NCBI GenBank assembly: GCA_004369085.1
Contig: ML210200.1
Coordinates: forward strand, 62,001-126,000
Origin: Coprinopsis marcescibilis
Taxonomy: Eukaryota > Basidiomycota > Agaricomycetes > Agaricales > Psathyrellaceae
DNA length: 64,000 bases
Direction: 5' to 3'
Shown: positions 46,983 through 58,674 of the stretch, one piece after another
Layout: each line of letters begins with the position of its first letter
How positions within the stretch are numbered: position 1 is the stretch's first letter
Made by a program: the position numbers and the translations under genes
Notes under the pieces: generated by a model
What the model saw: only the letters and a program-made list of their open reading frames with translations
Told to the model about the DNA's origin: nothing
Database searches by the model: none

Positions 46983-49900
46983 ATGCGGCGCTGGGCGTCA
47001 GCGCTTTATTTGGCGTCGCTATTCATTACAACATTTTCACTTCAACCGCCTTTCTCTGGAGGATCTTTGGGTGGGCTCGAGACTCGAGAGCTCAGGGCAA
47101 AAGGGGTAACGAGAGCTAAACGACCACTGCCCCTTCAAGATGCCAGGGTGTTCAATTCTCATCAACCTGCACTTGCACCTAATAAAGGCAAACCAGTTAT
47201 CAAGGTTCCGAGGCCGAACAACAAACCCAAAGCCAGTAATCAGCGTGGTTCGCCACCCAAACCTGCCATAGCCAACACTCAGCGCCGCGCAGGACCACCC
47301 AAATCAAGTTCGAGGGCGAAAGGGAAGGGTCGCACAACCACCGCATCAGCTGCTACTCGCAGGAGACCATTGGGTCGCACAGCAGCCAAGGCATCGTTAA
47401 AGGCACCAGTGGCAAAGAATCTACAAGGAAGACCATCGGCATCTCAAGCACGTATACGAAATAACCCAAACGCCCGGGGACGTAACGCCAATGGGAAGAG
47501 TCAGAGTAGCCATAAGGCGCGTGGTCGGCCTGCGGCTCGTCAAGCGGGCGCAACAGCTCGATCTCAAGCAAAACGTGGCTCTAGTCAGCAAGTCAAGACC
47601 TCGAGAAAGTCACCTGGAACGTCTGCGGGTCGCAGGACTAGTGCTAAGCGAGCCCCAAGACCTGTAACCGGACAACAGCGCAACACTCGCGCTCGACCTG
47701 TACAGCAAGCTCGAGCAAGAGGAGGCGCCCGAGATCAATCCAAGACCTCTTCCAAGTCGCCTGCAACACGCGTGGGTCGCGGACCTGCCGCTAAGCGAGT
47801 TCAAGGACGTTTAATCGCCGGACAACGCCGCAATACACGACCTGTACCTCGCCAAGGGAGAGCACCCGCTCGAGCTCAAGGGAGAAGAGGGAATCAGGTC
47901 AAGATCGCAGGCAAGTCCTCTGCAGCGCGTGCAAGCCGTACTAGACCTGCCCAACGATCCCCACAACGTGCGAGGGGACAACGCCGCAAAGGTGGCGGCA
48001 CAAAGGCATCGAGGTCGTCGCGCAAGCAGTCGGGAACAGTCGGCCAAAGGAAGACAATAGCTCGATCGCGACCTGGGGTGAAGGGTACCACTCGACTGCA
48101 AAATAGGGTGAAGGGAACTTCCAAAGGTCGAGGAAGAGCCCCTTCGCGTCAACCGAGTACTCGAAGGGTAGCTAAACCTCGGCGTAACAAGCCCTTGACA
48201 GCTCAATCTCGGCGCAAAGGAGCTGGTCCGCAGAAGGCTCGAGCCGTAACACGCAAAGGACGGACACCAACTAGTCGAGGCCGCATGCGTGGTATGGCAT
48301 CCGGCGCAAAGAAGCAAGGAGCAAAGCAGAAAGCTCGGATCGGATCGCAGCGGTCAGGTCCTACGTCAGGCAAGCGACTTGCTCGAGGCCAGACTAATCG
48401 CAGAGGAAATAGTGTGGGCTCGAAGGCAGGAGGCAAAGCGCTGGGACTTGGAACTAAAGGCTTACGCCAAGGTCCAACGAAACAACGCGTTGTGCGGGCG
48501 AAGGGACGCTCACAAGGGGCGGCACAGCAAAGAAACGGTAGAAAGAGAGCAAACACCTCTTCTGGCTCGCGCCAGCGAGCTGCGGCTCGCATTAAGGGTC
48601 AAGGTCGAGGGGCCGGGGGCTCACGGACTGGGAGAGCGCGTGAGAGTAGAAGACCATCTGGTGGGCGAAGCAGTAAAGCTGCAGAGCGTCGAATCTCGGG
48701 GCAAAATCTCACTCGGGGCAAGCCAGGGGCGAGGAGCAATCAACGTGGCAGTGGGAGTCGGCGAGGACAGCGTACAAACCTTGGAGGTGTGAAAGAACAA
48801 GGGAAGCGTAAAGGTAAGTACTGCTCGCAGAACACCCTAAGAGACTGGAGCATCGACTAATATCGTCGTAGTTGCAGGAAATCAGGGTAAGCGCCTTAGT
48901 ACTCCTGCTGGTGGTTTGCGCGGGAGGAAAGGGCGTGTTGGCAGTACCTCTTCTGTACGGGCTAAACCAGTGGCACAAGGTCTGTTTTCGAATCTCACTG
49001 GATGGCAAATTTGAATTTACCATTGGTACAGGACGTCGTCGTGGCACTATATCCGGCTCCGTTACAAGGTCGTCTCGAAGGCTTCCCGCACAAAATGCTC
49101 GTGTAGGGACGTCCAAGTCTGGCATCACAGGTGTGCGTGCAAAGAGCGCTGGATCAGGGCAACCTCGGACGTCTACTCTATGCCGGAGGAGCGACGGGGA
49201 TTGTCCAACAAGGGGTGGGGGCTGGGATATTACCAGACCGGCTGCTCCGGGCCCAGATCACTTGTCGAGCTCGGCTCGTCAGAACCAGCCAGCACAAGCT
49301 GGAGGGTCCCCTATCATAAGACCAGCTGCGCCGGGACCAGACCGCCTTTCAAGTTCGGTTGGCAACTTCGCTCCATTCCCAGAGCAAGGCACATACGCAG
49401 CAAATCAGCTCACTGGACAGCAGCAATTCAACCCCCTCGGCAACGATGCCAGACCAATAAGACCGCTTCCACGGCCAGGTCGCTTCTCAAGTTCCAGTGG
49501 CAATCTTGTTAGTCCTGGCCAAAGTCCTCCACCCCAAGACGCACCTGTTGCCAACCAAGGTGCAGCCCCAGCCCCAGCAGCAGCATTTCAGCAAAGTCCC
49601 GCCGAAGTGCCAGTGGTCATGCCCGATCCCTCGAGATTCTTAGGAACATATTCAAGCTTGGCTGGCGCAATGGGTGGCTATGTGTACCAAGCCCTACCTC
49701 GACCACCGCCACGCACGGAGCAGAACACCAACTCCAACCAGAGCCCAGCTGAGCCTGCGTCGCAGCCTGGGAGTCCCCAACAGTTTGTTCAGGGCTCTTC
49801 TTCCGGTGCGAGCCTCAGAGAAGTGTCCGCGCAGGCAAAGTGGGCCAGGAAAAGGAGAGCAGAAGATCCAGCCTTCCGTGCGCGGTACAACGAAAAGTCT

Positions 49901-50380
49901 AAGATTTGGCAACGCCAAAAAGCCCAGAAGGTCAAAGAGGCAGCAGCTGCCACCGGTGCGCAGGACAATGAAAAGTCTAAGGGTCGGCAACGCCAAAAAG
50001 CCCGGAAGGTTAGAGAGGCAGCAGCCGCCACTGGCAGCGGTGCGTCGTTGGTCAGTAGACCTATGACGCTCAAAGGAAAGGCTTTGAAGATGGCTGCTGA
50101 GAGTGGGGATCCGGCCGCCGTAGCAAGATACGAGGAGATCAAAAGGAAAGACAGAGAGAGGGCCGTGAGGAACTTGCCGAAGAGGAGAGAGAGGTTACGG
50201 AAGGCGAAGGAAAGGCAAAGGGAACCGAGTAGCGACAGGGATGAGAGCCCACCCCCTCAAGACCCACCTTCACCCTTCGACTTCACCTTTAGGTTTCCGA
50301 GCCCTGGGGCAGGTGGCGCAGGCAATGCGGTTGCAGCTCGAGGCTTGTTGTTTGATGAAGACAATAATTGGTACTACTGA
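46983..50380 (+). CDS. family member D: secreted, extremely basic repeat protein (1093 aa)
   Basis: Function unknown. Exons 46983-48813, 48878-48979 and 49032-50380 keep phase. The 64-bp and 52-bp introns lie where member C has its introns. Signal peptide (MRRWASALYLASLFITTFS), then LETRELRAKG. For about 570 residues the protein is dominated by Arg, Lys, Ser, Gly, Gln and Ala. It has a degenerate repeat of about 50 residues near 205-330, with S[PS]-x-T-x-x-GR, AKR and GQ-x-RNTR marks. Exon 2 ends SSVRAKPVAQG. The CX6C motif (C695, C702) is in LCRRSDGDCPT. The tail has a charged helix with ESGDPAAVARYEEIKRKD, then GGAGNAVAARGLLFDEDNNWYY. The many dibasic KR sites could be cut by Kex2; that is inference. 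Confidence 0.82.
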
Positions 50381-50745
50381 GCGGAATCTTCAGCTCCTCT
50401 TCGGATTTTATTTATTGGGCTCTGTATAATTTCAGCGCTAGGCCGTTTTCTGGTGCTGAGCGCTGACTCCATGGGCAGCCTGCTTCGATATTTTGGTTAT
50501 CTTAATAATCCAGACTCACGGCCGCTATGTGCCGCATATTTATGTAGTTGAAACGTATGCGAAATTAGTAAGAGAAACGTAAGTTCTGCGCGACGCAAAC
50601 TGCCGCCCGTCATCAAAATCAAACATCCGAGCGGTGCGGCTGATCCCTTTCGTCGTTGCCTACCCTTTCTCCTCGAATCCTCAATTACTTCTGCTATTTG
50701 ACCGTGTGCTGACATAGTCATCACTACAACTACTTCACTTCCGAC

Positions 50746-52458
50746 ATGACCGCCCTTCCAGAAGACCTTACAACGATTCTCGCTCTATACCTCACGATTA
50801 ACCATGAGCCCACAGAACTATACCTCAACCAAGCACAGCTCCAGCTCTCCTCGCAAGAAAAAGAGATTCAAGCCATGCAGAAGAACATCAAAAATTTAGA
50901 GCAGAAGCTTAAAGGAATGCGCACTGCATCCATCCAGAAAGCTCTCATGGCCAACATCGACCGCCTACGTCGGGAATCCCGCAATCTAGTACAGATTCGA
51001 GAAACATATCGCTCGATTGTGTCCCCACTTCGCAGATATCCTCCAGAGCTCATCGCGGAACTTCTGTCGGCGTGCTTCGAAAAGGAAGGCGGAACCATGG
51101 ACCAAGAAGACAGGATCGCCTTCGTGCACCTAAGATGCGTGTGTAGGTCTTGGCGAGAAGTCCTTTTCACCACACCGTCTTTTTGGCGGGGTTTGTCATT
51201 CTTTCTCTACGAGGAAAGCCCAACTGGTGCATACCCAGGACTTCCTCAATCCATTGATAACATCGCGAAATGGTACGACCGGGCGGGTGCTACTCTTCCC
51301 CTCACGATGATATTTGAAGGAGCCACCATGGAGCGCTACATTGTTCACCCCCTTACCATCCCGTTCATCGATAAGCTCATCACGCTCACCTCTACACCAA
51401 ACCGTCGATGGTGTGACATCCGGTACATGATGAACCTATTCGACGAGCCCATCTCCACCACGATCTACCGAGTTCTCAGTTCTCCCCAAGATAGACCTTG
51501 GGAGCATCTTCGTCGCCTCAGTATTGTTGCTCGATCCACAGACTCGGAGCTCGGGTCTTGGGAAGAACTCGGCCGTAATTTTTCAGATGCAGTTCCCAAC
51601 CTCGAAAGCATGTGGCTACGCATTGCGACTCCTAGCCTCATTCCGCTCTCTCACCGAACACTCAAACAACTAAAGCTCGAGCTGTTCGGAACATCGTTTG
51701 AAAGTGGGATACATACGCTGTCGCTGTTCCCGTCTTTGGAGCATATGAAACTTTGGGCAAGGATTATCGAGCCTGGAAACTCCAGCAGTCCTATAGAGCC
51801 AATTGAGCTTCCAGCGCTCAAAAGCCTTGAGTTGGAGATAACGAATCAAGGGATCGTGTATGGAGGATATTTGCGTGCGCCCGGCCTTGAGACACTCGAT
51901 CTCCTTCCCGGTAGAGCCCCCGGCGTTACACGAGAAAGTCGGGAACCTCTCAGCGAGCAGGAGCTCAACATACTCGTATCACTAATCCAACGATCGTCTT
52001 ACCTCAATTCCCTTGGTGTAGCAGGGCTCACTCCCGAAGACATTGCAACCCTCGTGCACTCTACACATCATCTTGATATCAACGAGCTCCACGTTTCCAA
52101 CTGGGATTTCTTGGAGGTCTTCCTCAAGAACCCCGCCTACAGGGGATCAGACCTTCCATACAGCATTGGAAACCTGTGCCATCCAGTTTTCCAGCCAAGT
52201 CATTTTGAAATCCTCGAACAATTCTTCCGCCGACATCGACATCGAGTTCTTGGAGAGCCTGGTCAAGAAACAGAAAGAGTCGGAGATTTAGAGGCGAACG
52301 AAGGTGAAGAAGATAAGCGTCTGACTTACATCGACGTGGTTTACGATCTAGGTCCTGACTTCGACACAGACTTTCAAAAGGGACAAGAGGTTTTTCAGGG
52401 ATTGGGAGTTGGCTTCTTAACTTATCCTTGGCTCAGCACTTCGAAACGAGTCTTCTGA
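50746..52458 (+). CDS. F-box protein with N-terminal coiled coil
   Basis: Predicted SCF adaptor of the type common in agaricomycetes. Single exon, 570 aa. Residues about 30-85 form a coiled coil (SSQEKEIQAMQKNIKNLEQK and on), followed by IVSPLRRYPPELIAELLSAC, the F-box-like core, and LRCVCRSWREVLFTTPSFW. The rest carries irregular leucine-rich segments (LRRLSIVARS, LESMWLRIAT, LKQLKLELFG, LKSLELEI, LETLDLLPGR). The start at 50746 is the first ATG after a pyrimidine-rich leader. Confidence 0.85.
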   Translation: MTALPEDLTTILALYLTINHEPTELYLNQAQLQLSSQEKEIQAMQKNIKNLEQKLKGMRTASIQKALMANIDRLRRESRNLVQIRETYRSIVSPLRRYPPELIAELLSACFEKEGGTMDQEDRIAFVHLRCVCRSWREVLFTTPSFWRGLSFFLYEESPTGAYPGLPQSIDNIAKWYDRAGATLPLTMIFEGATMERYIVHPLTIPFIDKLITLTSTPNRRWCDIRYMMNLFDEPISTTIYRVLSSPQDRPWEHLRRLSIVARSTDSELGSWEELGRNFSDAVPNLESMWLRIATPSLIPLSHRTLKQLKLELFGTSFESGIHTLSLFPSLEHMKLWARIIEPGNSSSPIEPIELPALKSLELEITNQGIVYGGYLRAPGLETLDLLPGRAPGVTRESREPLSEQELNILVSLIQRSSYLNSLGVAGLTPEDIATLVHSTHHLDINELHVSNWDFLEVFLKNPAYRGSDLPYSIGNLCHPVFQPSHFEILEQFFRRHRHRVLGEPGQETERVGDLEANEGEEDKRLTYIDVVYDLGPDFDTDFQKGQEVFQGLGVGFLTYPWLSTSKRVF

Positions 52459-52738
52459 GCCAGTTTAACACAGGAACTTTCACTTCAGCTTCACATATCC
52501 CATATTTTATGTAAATAAAATAGTAAATTCCATGATCAATGCGACGTTCTGGCTCTGGGCATTGTGTTGAACAATTTCCAACAACGCGCCGAGGGTCGGC
52601 AGGTGTGTGCGTGGGAGTTAGTTACCGGTCTGAGATATGACAAATCACCGCCGTCAACACCTGCTACCAGTGTGCCCAGCAATCGTTGGACGACGAGGAC
52701 GACCAACGACGACCGTGACAGAACAGGACCAGTACACA

Positions 52739-54588
52739 ATGGCAACATCAGCTGGCCTTCCACCCCTGGAACCTTTATTCAAGAGGAACACAAAACGTAC
52801 CTGGGACGTTTTTGCTTCAGAACTCGATGAATTCAACCTCAAAGACGAGGAAACAAGGTCTGCCCATGTGTCCAAATATCTCGTATTCAATGCTGATTTT
52901 GGCGGAACTAGCTCACGGCTACGTCTAGCTGTCAAGATTCGGGACGAATATAACGACTACAAGAGCTTACCGGCTGCATTGCTATCGCAGCAGGGAGGAG
53001 TTGGTCCTGCACGCCCAAAGGACGGCAGAAAGATGATTACGGCGGGTGGTGAAGGCGAGTAACGTCGCTCTTGTGGTCAAATCATTTCTAAATCGACTCT
53101 TGAACAGTTTCTGACAAAAACACGTCGCGTATGATCGCGACAATCGACAAAACACCCGTACAACTACCCTCAACGTTCAGCTCATCCTCGTCATTATCAA
53201 AAGCACTTGCGTTACACAAGCAGACCCACAACATCAAGCCCACGTATCACCCCCAATGGAAGCTTACGCGAGTTATCTCTGGACATTTGGGATGGGTGCG
53301 GAGTGTCGCAGTCGAACCGGGAAACAAGTGGTTCGCGACTGGTGCTGGTGACCGTGTCATCAAGATTTGGGATCTAGCAAGTGGGGAGTTGAAACTGAGT
53401 TTGACGGGTCACATCAGCACAGTGAGAGGCCTTGCTGTCTCGTCACGGCACCCATATCTTTTCAGTTGCGGAGAGGACAAGGTACGCCCGTGTTTCCATT
53501 CCAAATGCCTCGAAACTCACTCGGCTGCTGTAAGATGGTGAAATGTTGGGATTTGGAAGCCAACAAGGTTATTCGACACTATCATGGGCATCTTTCCGGT
53601 GTCTACTCGCTGTCCCTCCACCCTACATTGGACATTCTTGTGACTGCTGGTCGAGATGCATCTGCACGTGTATGGGACATGCGGACGAAATCCCAAATTC
53701 ACGTCCTCAGCGGCCACACGGCAACAGTCGCGGATGTGAAATGCCAAGATTCTGAACCGCAGGTGATCACCGGTAGTATGGACTCGACAGTCAGGTAAGC
53801 TTTTCTCCTATCTCAAACGCATTCGCTTACACCGTTTCAGACTCTGGGACATCACAGCGGGGAAAACCTTGACGACACTCACGCATCACAAGAAATCTGT
53901 CCGAGCACTCGCTATCCATCCTACAGAGTATTCTTTTGCCTCAGGGTCCGCAGGTGGAAACAACATCAAGAAGTGGAAGTGCCCCGATGGTACATTCGTC
54001 TTCAATTTCAGCGGACACAATGCAATCATCAACACCATGTCCGTCAACGCGGAAGGCGTGTTTTTCTCTGGAGGTAATGCTCAATTCACTATTTTGCTCC
54101 CGATTCATCTCTAACAGACCATAGGCGACAACGGAACGCTCACATTCTGGGACTACAACACCGGAATCCCATTCCAAAATCTCGAGGACATTCCTCAACC
54201 TGGTTCGCTAGAAGCCGAAGCGGGCGTGTTCTGCTCGACGTTCGACCAGACTGGAACCCGGCTGATCACCGGTGGCGCGGATAAAACCATCAAGGTTCGT
54301 GTTTTTCCCTATATGTTCGAATGGTTTGGGTTCTGTACTTTAAAACCTTGCGTAGTCTCCACTGTTTCGTACCGCCTCTTCCCCTTCCTGCCTTCCCTTC
54401 CTTTTCACATTGCGTCTCTTGACCCATCCGTTTCATATTCTCTGGGCGCCCAGAGCATGTTGGTTCGCCCGATTCCTGTTCGCTCGGTTCTGGTTCTTTC
54501 ATTTCCTGATTCAATCGTTGTGGTGCATTCCTTCGGAACTGAAAACTGAACGATCCTTCTTTTGCAGGTGTACGCAGAACAGTCGTGA
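52739..54588 (+). CDS. PRP46: pre-mRNA-splicing factor Prp46/PLRG1 (WD40)
   Basis: Nuclear WD40 protein of the NineTeen/Prp19-associated spliceosome complex. Exons 52739-53048, 53108-53481, 53535-53794, 53841-54073, 54125-54294 and 54568-54588 give 455 aa in phase. Seven WD repeats fill the C-terminal two thirds, starting [20 protein letters not shown] and going on with [81 protein letters not shown] and [14 protein letters not shown]. The order and the repeat sequences are those of PLRG1 orthologues. The first intron could instead use a GC donor at 53055; both keep phase. The last exon encodes only six residues plus the stop. Confidence 0.93.
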
Positions 54589-55923
54589 TGTCGTGGTGAC
54601 GCTCGGGTACTATCGGTCTTTTTTTCTTATTGTGGTGCCTTCAGTACCTACTCTAGCTGTATGCTTTTTCACATTCTGAACCTGTTGTATAAGAACTCTA
54701 ATCTCCACTGCTTGGGCTTTCGGATTGGGATCAATATTGGGGATAGGGTGGTGCACAGGAATCACGGGTTCCGGGCCATACATAACGATTGTTCGGCCTG
54801 GTTCGGGCCCTCTCGCTTACCGCGGTTCTGGGAATCCTTTTCCAACTTTCAATTCATGCAATGGATGATGGTAATCTGGGGTAATCTCTTGCTCCTATCG
54901 TCACGATCGAAGACTTTGGCTGCCCCTTGCAAATATAAGAACCTTGTTTGGCCCTTTTCAAATAAACACTCGGTTCAGGGCGCACATGCTGCATATTGGA
55001 CACCCCCAAGTGGACCGCACTTGACGTACATATGTCAAACTGAGATATTGATTATTGGTCGTCACTTGTACTTTGGCGCAAGGGAAATTTTCGGCGTTAG
55101 TTGTGGGAGGCTCCGTGCGCCTGTGTCCGCACTGGTTGACTTTTTATGTACAACAGTACGTGATTGTACGTCTGAGATGTCAGTGGAATGGCAGAATGCA
55201 AGTCCAAAATTATCTCGACCCTTGCCTCATGTCCTGCCTCGAGGAGATATCAGGTGGGGATAAGAGTAAAAATAGGACAGCGCGGTGGAGACACTAAAAC
55301 GTGTTGTGGACGCGATGAAAAGATTTAATTGAATCGGAACTTGAGTTGGTCGAAATAGGGTTGGAATGGAGCCGCTTGAAAGTCTGGGCGATATTAACCT
55401 CAAACCCTGCACACGATCGCGATGTGTAAACCGAGCCGGGAATGTGCTATGGAGGCCAACGGTGATATGTAGATTTTATCTAAGACGGTAAGTACCAAAT
55501 ATCAAATATGTACAGGCCGACAAGGGGCCAGGAATATATACGACATCAGCAACACAACAATGTCCTTCCTTGCAAAGAAAGACCCATAGTCCACAGCCAC
55601 ACCGCAGACAGCGACATTACAACCCTATGTACAACACGCGCGCCATACCACCCAATGAACTGGAAAATGAAATAAAAAGTACAAGAACGAATTTGAAGTA
55701 TACCAATACGTGCCAATAAACACCCGCGAATGACACTGAACTCTATCAGGAACCAGACAACCCCCGCAACGAACCAGATAATGTGCAGACAACCAACCCC
55801 ATTGAAAAGGAGAGAAATAACCGATGAAAAGGAACTGTAAAGAGAGAGAGAGAGCCGGCATGTGAACGTAGTAACCTTGTATGAACGGAGATTATGAACA
55901 CGAACGGCCCACGGGCGAGATGC
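54589..55923. other. convergent intergenic region
   Basis: Lies between the 3' ends of PRP46 and the Med25-like gene. No gene recognised; a short GA repeat lies at about 55841-55853. Confidence 0.5.
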
Positions 55924-58674
55924 TCAGCCCGCCCAGTGGGTCAAGGATGAAGTACCTCTAGACGGATACTGATAGGACCGCATTACCGGGATGGGTCCAG
56001 GCTGCAGCTCCAAGTGACCATGGGGCTCCAGAAGAATGGGAGTGACAGCCGGAATCGAGGATAGACTCGAATGAACCGGCGAAGCAGAAGCCAGTGGGTA
56101 GGTATCCTCGGCGCGTTTCGGCTTCAGCGAAGTGTACTTGGCCTTATCTACGGACTGCGGCCCTGAAGAAGAGAACGCAGGCAAGGTTGAAGTGCCAGAA
56201 GGCGATAAAGCCGTCGAAGCTGAGATCGGTGAGCCTGGCTCAGTGGTAGAACCGCCCACTGCTCCTTGGATATAGCCATCCCGCGCAGAGGAAGCGCTCA
56301 GACTCTTGATCGACCCATTCGAAGACCCATGGGTGCCTGAGCTCTTTTCTGGAATAGTAGCTGAGGCATTCGGGAAGTACTCGTTGAACAGGTTCGTCGT
56401 CGCCTCAACGTAGCTTTGGTCGAGCTCAAAGTACTCGTCATTCTCGGGCTTGTGGTAAGACTTCCGTGTCGGAGTTGACGATTTGGATTTGGATTTGGAT
56501 TTGGACTTAGATGCAGCCGGTGCTGCGTTAGCCGTGGCTAGAGGAGCTGCCTTTGACTTTTTAGTTGTGGGTTTGATGGAAGGGGCGATCGGAAGTTCGG
56601 GTACTGATGGGGGTGAAGGAACTTCTCGCGGCGAAGTGCTAGTCGCAATCGCGGATGAAGGAGGCGGGTGAGGCGGAGGAGGGTAAACGACGCTAGGCAC
56701 GGAGATGTGGCTGACAGCTGGAGGAGTCACGGCCGGATATGTGAGAGCACCCGACGCGGTGGGGCTGACGGCACCAGAGACCGAAAATCCTTTGTGATGA
56801 TCTGCAGCGAAGGTTGGATGAATATTCAAGGGCGCTATTTCCCCAACAGGACTCGAGTCCCCGTAAGCATGGCCAACGTAACCTCCTTGTATCGGTATAT
56901 CCTGATAGGTGGGACTGGGCAATGTATGCGATGGAGCAAAGTATGAGGTCTGAAGATCATGACCTGCACCTACGTCAATAGACGGATAGCCGTTGTGAAG
57001 CCAAGTGGGATCAGGCGCGGGTGTGCTGACGAGAGTCGTGGATGCCGAGTGAGCGCCGTAGTATTCATCCAGAGATGCCGGTGAGACAGGCGATGATAAT
57101 GCCGATGTCATATACGGTGCGGTTGCCGGAGAGATGTCGGTGTACCCTGCGACCGAGGTGGGCGAACGTAATGGGTCAGAGTCCGGCGATGACACGCGGG
57201 AACCGCGACCTGACCACCCCAAATTCCGCCGTGCTTTTACATCGGTTGGCCCTGCTTGGTTTCGGGCCATGCGGTCAATCCTCGAGAGAGATTGCACCCG
57301 CCCACTGGCTGGAGGTAGCTGTGGGGCATGGCCGTCAGAGAGCCCCATGGACAGCGAAATAGCGACCCTCTCATTTCGATTCTGCTCATCATATCGCTCT
57401 TCGCTACAGAATGGTTGCTGTTGTGGCTTGGCCCCATACACCTTTTTCTTGGTGAGACCGTGCACTTGCTGCAACTGCGTAACCAGGGTCGGAGAAGGCT
57501 CCATCTCAGGAGGTGTCGGGGCGTATTGGGCATCGGTGTGGTGAGGGTCGGTATAACAAGTGTCGAGTGGGAAGGTGTTTCGCCGAGGAGGCATCATAAT
57601 ACGCGTTGGGCGTGGCGGCGGCTGTATAAAAGCAAGTAGGAAGACGAGGATAACTGTTAGTATACTTTGATTAATACGACTTCATTTATCTTAACCCACA
57701 TTAACTTGAACTTTTTAAAAGTGTGTTTCAAGTTAGTCGGACAGAGTGTTGTTGAAGCTGTCAAGAGACTCACCGTAGCTCTGGTAATGGTCTGACGCTG
57801 TAGCGGCCATGGAAAGACGCAATGACACCTCTGGGTCGATGGGAAAGGACGAAGCGAGGTCCTCGATGTTTCGTTGTAGGTGCAACTATGCGGGAAATAA
57901 TGAGATCAGAAGTATTGATGTAACGAGGCGACCGGCACTTACAGTATCATTGAAGAGCGTTGTCAGGGGCGTCATATCCTCTCTCGACCGAGTAAGGGTG
58001 TGACAATGAATGTTGTCCTGGGCGGCCTAAGCACGTCACAACCAGGAACAGCTAAAGGTACACGCACCTGAGCAAGTTTGTGTGCAAGATATCCCCAATT
58101 CGATAATTCGGTTGCGCCATTCTTATTTGTGACAGCCAAACCTGTATCCACCGGACTCGAGGCTGCGACTATGATCAAGTGCAGAGAACGTGCCTCGTGT
58201 CCGGATTTTGATTTCAAACCCGACAGAAACTAACAAGAATAGCGTTGATGGTGTTATCAAATGGATCTTTAGTTTGACAGACGAATAACTTACATCGATG
58301 GCCGCGTTGACTTTGCAGGACGAGATCCGGTTTTCGACCAAATAGTTGAGGCAGACCTGGCGGATGGCATGATGTGGGTCGCGGTATTGGCGTGGTTCCG
58401 TCGTTGAACTCCCTTGCAGCGACTGGCTCTCGAGCACCCAAACGTTTATATCATTCTTATAACGTGTTTAGAACACTCAGTAGAGGGAAAATGTGACAAA
58501 AGGACTTACGGAAGCTGGCTCACTCGCCCCTTTCAACCTCGCCATCACCATGTCCAGGTAACGATCCCTGAGATCGTCCCATATAATCGACATCGCCTGA
58601 GAGTTTTCCACCAGTAACAATACATCTACTGTCTGGTTCGCACTGGTGGTCTTGAAAAGGGTGCTCTCCGCCAT
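55924..58674 (-). CDS. MED25: Mediator subunit 25-like protein (VWA domain)
   Basis: Mediator links transcription factors to RNA polymerase II. Exons 58674-58510, 58455-58294, 58229-58068, 58017-57943, 57885-57774 and 57653-55924 give 801 aa. The first 200 residues match the Med25 von Willebrand-type domain: TVDVLLLVENSQAM, IIWDDLRDRYLDMVMARL, VWVLESQSLQ, HAIRQVCLNYLVENRIS, SLHLIIVAASSPVDTG, GYLAHKLAQ and DNIHCHTLT. A second block reads TLVTQLQQVHGLTKKKVYGA. The long C-terminal region is Pro/Ser-rich with a KSKSKSKSKS run. The last intron is uncertain: the obvious TATACAG acceptor at about 57622 breaks the frame, whereas an upstream acceptor at 57654 keeps it but adds an odd hydrophobic stretch. 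Confidence 0.75.

Noticed and set aside
47811..48592. Minus-strand frames rich in Cys, Arg and Pro
   Set aside because: Antisense shadows of the basic body of family member D.
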